Source of the DNA: Apus apus
Lineage: Eukaryota > Chordata > Aves > Apodiformes > Apodidae
Reading direction: 5' to 3'
Length of the DNA stretch: 64,000 nucleotides
Assembly: GCF_020740795.1 (NCBI RefSeq)
Contig: NC_067312.1
Coordinates: 39,470,905 to 39,534,904 of the forward strand
Part shown: in pieces, positions 59,365-64,000 of the stretch
Numbering within the stretch: position 1 is the stretch's first letter
How the letters are laid out: each line of letters opens with the position of its first letter
Translations under genes and position numbers: made by a program
Notes under the pieces: model-generated
What the model was told of the DNA's origin: nothing
What the model saw: the letters and a program-made list of their open reading frames with translations, nothing else
Database searches by the model: none

Positions 59365-62300
59365 AAAACAATAGTTATATCATAGTTTCCACATAAAAGG
59401 TGGAGGTGTTTAAAACTGACTGCCTTTAATGTGGATTCATTTTTAGATGATATACAGAACCTTCCAGAAGCTTTTAATTATTGTGGTGTTTGTTTATATA
59501 CAAGTTTCCACACAATTTATTTTGGCACACTAACAAGCATTTTGAAAGTTTGTTTTTCAGGATTCTTCAGTTATTTGTCCACAGTTCCAGAATGTATGGA
59601 TTAATACAAAAGCCAGTAATGAAATCCAGCATACGCTTTTGGGGTCGGAAAGCCACCATTTAGCCTTGTTTTCGGGCTATATTTTTAAATTCTCCTTGGA
59701 ACTATTCGGTGAGTGGGAAAATGCACTTTTGAGGAATTTCCCGTCAGGAGAGTATTTTCTGTTACTGCAGAATAAATATGGAACTTTGTGATAACCAGAC
59801 TTTTGCTTTTTTTGAATAACTTTCTTTTGATATTTTTCAGCAGACTTTTAAAATAATTTTGGATCCCCGACATCAGTAGTAGATGTGCCTCTGCTGCTGT
59901 ACAATGAAAAATAGTGAGTTATGGAGAGGAAAACTCATCAGTTAGAAATAAGTTTGCCAGACAGCAGGCTGATTCTGTCTGTGACCTTTTCACTGCCAGG
60001 AAACAATTTGAGCAATCAAAATTAATGCATTAGCATAGCTTAGTGGGAAGAGAGAGCATTTTTACTTCTTGCTTGTATTTTGCTTTTTAGCTTGGATATT
60101 ATTCTCTGAATTGACAGATGAAATTACAGTGGACATTTTTTATTCCAAGGAGTATGATGGTAACTGTGTGTGTCTCTCACAACCATTTTTATCCATCTTA
60201 TAACAAAAAGCTAGCACAATTTCTCCATAGTTGTCCTTTTCCTTCAATACCATGGTATTTTCACTCTCCATGTCTGATTACTCAGGTAGACTATGAAAGA
60301 ATTCTGCCACGTTGGAAAGTATGTGTTTGCTATGAAGGCTATGTATTCTGGGGGGAGCTGTCCTTTTTTGTGATTTCTTTTTCTCTGATTGCCTTTTTTT
60401 TTTTTTTTTTTTTTTTTTGGTAGGGGTTTAATGCTGAACTTTAGATGGAATACAAAACTTGTTTGGATCTCAGATTTTAATTTCTTTAATTTTCTAGCCT
60501 GTGCTTCAACCTTCTAGTCACTTTTGTATTATTCTTTCCCATTGGAAGTTAGTAACTATTAATTGCACTTAAGCAGGAGAGTGCTGAACAATATTCAGAC
60601 TCCATCTTTGTATGGACAGTTAACGATCTGCCTTCAAAAGTGTACCACCTTCTGTTAGTGTTGCAGTTCCTGTTTGATTTGCAGAAGAACTTGCTGGTTT
60701 CTTTGATGCCTTTCTCAGAGTGTGCTGCTGAGTATTGTTCATGGAGGAGGTGGTACAGAAGTCAGGAATGCCCTGTGGTGTTATCACACACTAGCACTCT
60801 CTCAGTACTTTTTAATAGGTTTTTTACAGCTGGAGTGCAGAACCAGGTATGTGTGCTATGGCGGGGTTTCCTGGCTGAATCTGAACCAGTGCATTTTGTC
60901 TCTGTTTTCTCACATCTTTCATGGGCGAAAAGTTATTCTTTAGTGGCCTAATAAGGGTTTTTTTAACTGTCTGCTAGTAACTTTAAATTAGCGTTTGTTG
61001 TTCTGTGAAGAAGAAATTAGTGTTTTTCCCTCTGCTTGCATACTGAAGTAATGGGAGCTCTGTGTGTCATTACAGTGAAAGAGCAATTCAGTCTGTAGGA
61101 GTTTTAAAACAGGATGACTCACATTCTGTCATGTGTGGCATTGTGCAGAACAGCATGGGCCTTACACTGGTTCCATGCAGTGCTTCCAGAGGTTGTGAGC
61201 TGTGCAGCAAGGTTAAGTAGCTTAAGGAGATCAAGAGATTTATTTTGAAAAGCAAGTTAAAAATGCAAGGAAGAATCTAAATGTAGTAAGCTACTTTTTT
61301 TTTTTTTAATTTTTAATTTTTAAGTAATTTTAAAGATTGATTTTTGTTTTATCAGCGCATAGTTTTATTGATATGTTGCATTCTATATTTTTAATCCTGC
61401 TTCCTGAGGGAGAATTGTTCAAAGACTGTGACTGTTTTGATGATGGATAATTTTGGCAATTTTTTTTTCCTCTGGTAAGTGTGAGGTACAAAAGTATCTT
61501 TATCCAATAAGTCAAGTAAACTTTTTGTCTGTTTGTTTGGGTTTTTTTAATTTTAAATGTTGCTTTTTTTTTCTTTTTCAGAAGGTTTCCGGCTTGTTTA
61601 GTAAGAGTTTTAAATCTGTTAATTTGTATTCTGTATTGAAGGCTAGCTGTCTCCCATGTTGGTTAGAAATTGTAACACATTGGAGCATCCTCTTCACATG
61701 AGTAATCCGTAGGTGGAATGGAAGGAGTCTGGCTGTTTTCAAGTAGATGTGAAATCCCAGAAAGTTCACATCAGCTGAGCCTCTTTCTGTCAGAATCTGA
61801 AGCCTCTACATTGTTGCACATGTGAAGTATTTTCACCTGACGTGGATTCTATGTCATTGGTAGTCAGACAAGAAGCTTTCATTTAGGGTGGAGCATAGAT
61901 TGAATTTGGACACATTTACTCTGTGAGCTGTCATTAGAGTTTGCTTCTTGCCTATTCCCCTGTGTCCAAGATGATTCCAAGAGGAAATTAAAAAAAAAAT
62001 TGAAAAAAATTTCTTTAGTACGAAATACTGTCATATCTTTAACTAACTGAGAATAGTAAAATAATTCAGTTCATGTCACAAATAGAACAGTATACCTGAG
62101 TGAACACAAATGGAAATTGCGTATGGAGGAAGGGAGAATGGACTGCAAAATGTTAGGTACTATTTTGCAGATATAATCTACAAATCTATTCTGCTCAGAT
62201 TCTTATCCTTATGCCGCTCTCTGTAGTGTTACAGAGGCCTCAGTATAAATTAATGGCTAATGTAATTAGTTTATCTCAGCATGTCTGTATGTTGAATTTT

Positions 62301-62574
62301 TATCCAGATTGTACCTTGAGACGTCTTGATACCTGGTGTGGTGTGGGGTTTCTGGAGCTTTCAGAGGGAACGGTATGGCTGAATTTATGCAAGTGTTTCA
62401 AATTGGAAGTAATTTTCTTCCACAGTACAAAAGCAAAACAATGATATGTAAAATCAAAGTAAATGAGTGCTAAAATTGAGCAATGAGGAATTATTCCAGT
62501 TCAAGTACAACTGTTTTCCATCTTTTTTTAGTTTTGGGTGGTTACTGAGTACACAGAAGTAATTTATACTGTCT
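59365..62574. other. noncoding DNA, inferred APBA1 intron 1
   Basis: The sequence is AT-rich, with a T25 run at 60,394-60,418 and T-rich stretches near 61,298-61,310. No exon or transposon is recognised. Confidence 0.45.
60394..60418 (+). repeat. T25 homopolymer
   Basis: An uninterrupted T-run followed by 'ggtaggggttt'. No adjacent retrocopy is recognised. Confidence 0.85.
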
Positions 62575-63260
62575 ATGTTCCAGAAGCAGTTTTACTCTGG
62601 GAGGCTTTGCTTCGCTGTTCTGTCATCTTCGAAAGGTCATGTGGACTGGGCAAGGTCCCCCTCAACTTCAGAAAGGCAAATGTTGCACCCATCTTCAAAG
62701 GAAAACGTCATTTGTGGAAACTACAATCTTATTATCCTGCTTCTCTCCCTGGAAAGAGGTTGGAGTAAGTCCTGTTGAGACACATTTCTGGCCACATGAG
62801 GGAGGAAGCAATCAGGAGCAGTTTGGCATGTATTCACCAAGCGTAGATCATGCCTGACCCACCTGATTGTTTCTTGTGATAAAATGACCAGGTCTGCAGA
62901 AAATGGAAGAGCAATGCAAGTTACTTAACCCAACTCTAGCAAGGTTTTGACACTGTCTCCTACAATATTCTGGTATCCAACTGGGACATTACAGTCTGAG
63001 AAAGAAAACAACCAGATGGGTAAAAAACTATTTGAATGGTTCAGATGTTGTGGTTAATGGGTCATGTGCTGCCTAGAGGTCAATATCAGAGAGGTGTGTC
63101 CTGGGACTTGTGTTTCACAGTTTTCTGATGATCCAGAAGAGAGAGCAAAAGACGCTCCCATAAATTTTAGCAGATACTGAGAGGACCAGATAATATGTTG
63201 GAAGGCAGAGCTGTTTGTTCAGAGGTACTGAACAGCAAGAACCTGATGAAATTTTAACAG
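62575..63260 (+). mobile_element. highly degenerate CR1-like LINE RT fragment
   Basis: Decayed RT features appear in order on +. RKANVAPIFKG (compare WRIANVTPIFKKG) and a disrupted Y-PASLPGK (compare [12 protein letters not shown]) lie at 62,670-62,765. 'ggccacatgagggaggaag' and 'catgtattcaccaagcgta' come next, then 'aaggttttgacactgtctc' (FDTVS) near 62,940. At the end, 'gaacctgatgaaattttaac' resembles the NLMKFN motif. Frames shift repeatedly and stops are frequent. It is clearly older than the copies at 41.4 and 58.3 kb. Confidence 0.75.
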
Positions 63261-64000
63261 GACAGAGGCTGACCCCTGCTTCAGGGATGGCAGAGCCCCT
63301 GGGAAGGTAACAGGTTTGGGCAAATGGAGACAGGGAGCAGCTCTGCAGAGACCCTGAACCACAGTTGTGGGTTTGAGTTTGACTTTGGCTGGCTGCAAGC
63401 TACCCACCCAGCTGCTCTCAGTTCCAGCCTCCTCAACAGGACAGAGGGGGAAAATAAAATTAAAAAGCTTACAGGTCAAGATAAAGAGAAGGAAAATCAC
63501 CTACCAGTTACTGTGATCAGCAAAACAGACTTGACTTGGGGGAATCAATTTAATTTATTGCCAGTTTAAAATAAACTAGGATGGTGATAAACAAAGACAA
63601 AATGAAACCACTTTTCTCCTACCTCCTTCTTCCTACGCTCAACTTCACTCCTTCATTTGTAACTCCTCAACCTTCTCGCTTCTCTGTGCAGTGCAGGAGG
63701 GTGGGGAAAATGGGGGATTGTGATGAGTCTGTAACACCTCCTCTCTGCTGCTCCTTCTTCCCCACACTGTTCACCTGCTCCATCATGGGGTCCCTGCCAC
63801 GGGATACAGTCCTTTATTAATTTCTCTCTTACACGGAATGGGGCAGCCCCTGGTCTCTTCTCACAGAGGCCAGCCCTGCAGCCTCCCTGCTACCAAAACC
63901 TGGCCACATAATCCCCATACAACCATCCACGGCCTCTTCCAGCCAGGCCTAAAACTTGTGAAAGCAACCTGTTGTGCACACCAAAACCTCAGCCAGTCAA
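63261..64000. other. unassigned sequence at the window end
   Basis: Somewhat GC-richer than the preceding DNA, with 60-90 codon ORFs on both strands that match no family I recognise. 'aaccttctcgcttctctgtg' and the C/T-rich stretch after 63,600 may belong to another old repeat. I cannot identify it. Confidence 0.35.

Overview
The window looks like vertebrate, most probably avian, nuclear DNA. Genes are split into short exons by long AT-rich introns with GT-AG junctions. The dispersed repeats are CR1 LINEs, several ending in the octamer-like tail (ATTCTGTG) typical of birds. There is one strong CpG island and several microsatellites. I see no operons, CRISPR arrays or other prokaryotic features.

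Region 1 (1-18,351) holds the 3' two-thirds of PTAR1 on the + strand. PTAR1 is the protein prenyltransferase alpha-subunit-repeat protein that partners RABGGTB in geranylgeranyltransferase III. Five coding exons (2911-2977, 8178-8282, 11255-11468, 17134-17450, 18006-18351) join in frame to 348 codons plus a stop. The N-terminal exons lie upstream of the window. Intron 2978-8177 carries a CpG-rich block with a minus-strand TATA box, either LTR-like or a cryptic promoter. Intron 11469-17133 carries a CR1 copy.

Region 2 (18,352 to about 42,850) is the PTAR1 3' UTR, whose end I cannot fix, followed by intergenic DNA. It holds a 210-bp polypyrimidine tract, a hexanucleotide microsatellite, an internally deleted CR1 (34.7-35.4 kb) and a cluster of CR1 fragments in both orientations (40.5-42.85 kb), one of which has a nearly complete reverse-transcriptase core.

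Region 3 (about 42,850-43,530) is a dense CpG island with GC boxes, a YY1-like ATGGCGGC motif, G-runs and a 15-bp minisatellite. From remembered gene order in vertebrates (APBA1 next to PTAR1, same orientation, with a noncoding first exon and a huge first intron), I infer that this is the APBA1 promoter and first exon. On that reading, the remaining 20 kb is the start of APBA1 intron 1.

Region 4 (about 43.6-64 kb) has no recognisable coding exon. It contains CR1 copies (44.6, 48.85, 58.3-59.4 and 62.6-63.2 kb), a compound AAT/AAC microsatellite and homopolymer runs.

I did not find a previously undescribed biological system here. The observations most worth checking are the promoter-like CpG-rich insert inside PTAR1, the recurring phase-2 introns in the PPTA repeats, the internally deleted CR1 with a continuous ORF, and the CR1 debris abutting the CpG island.
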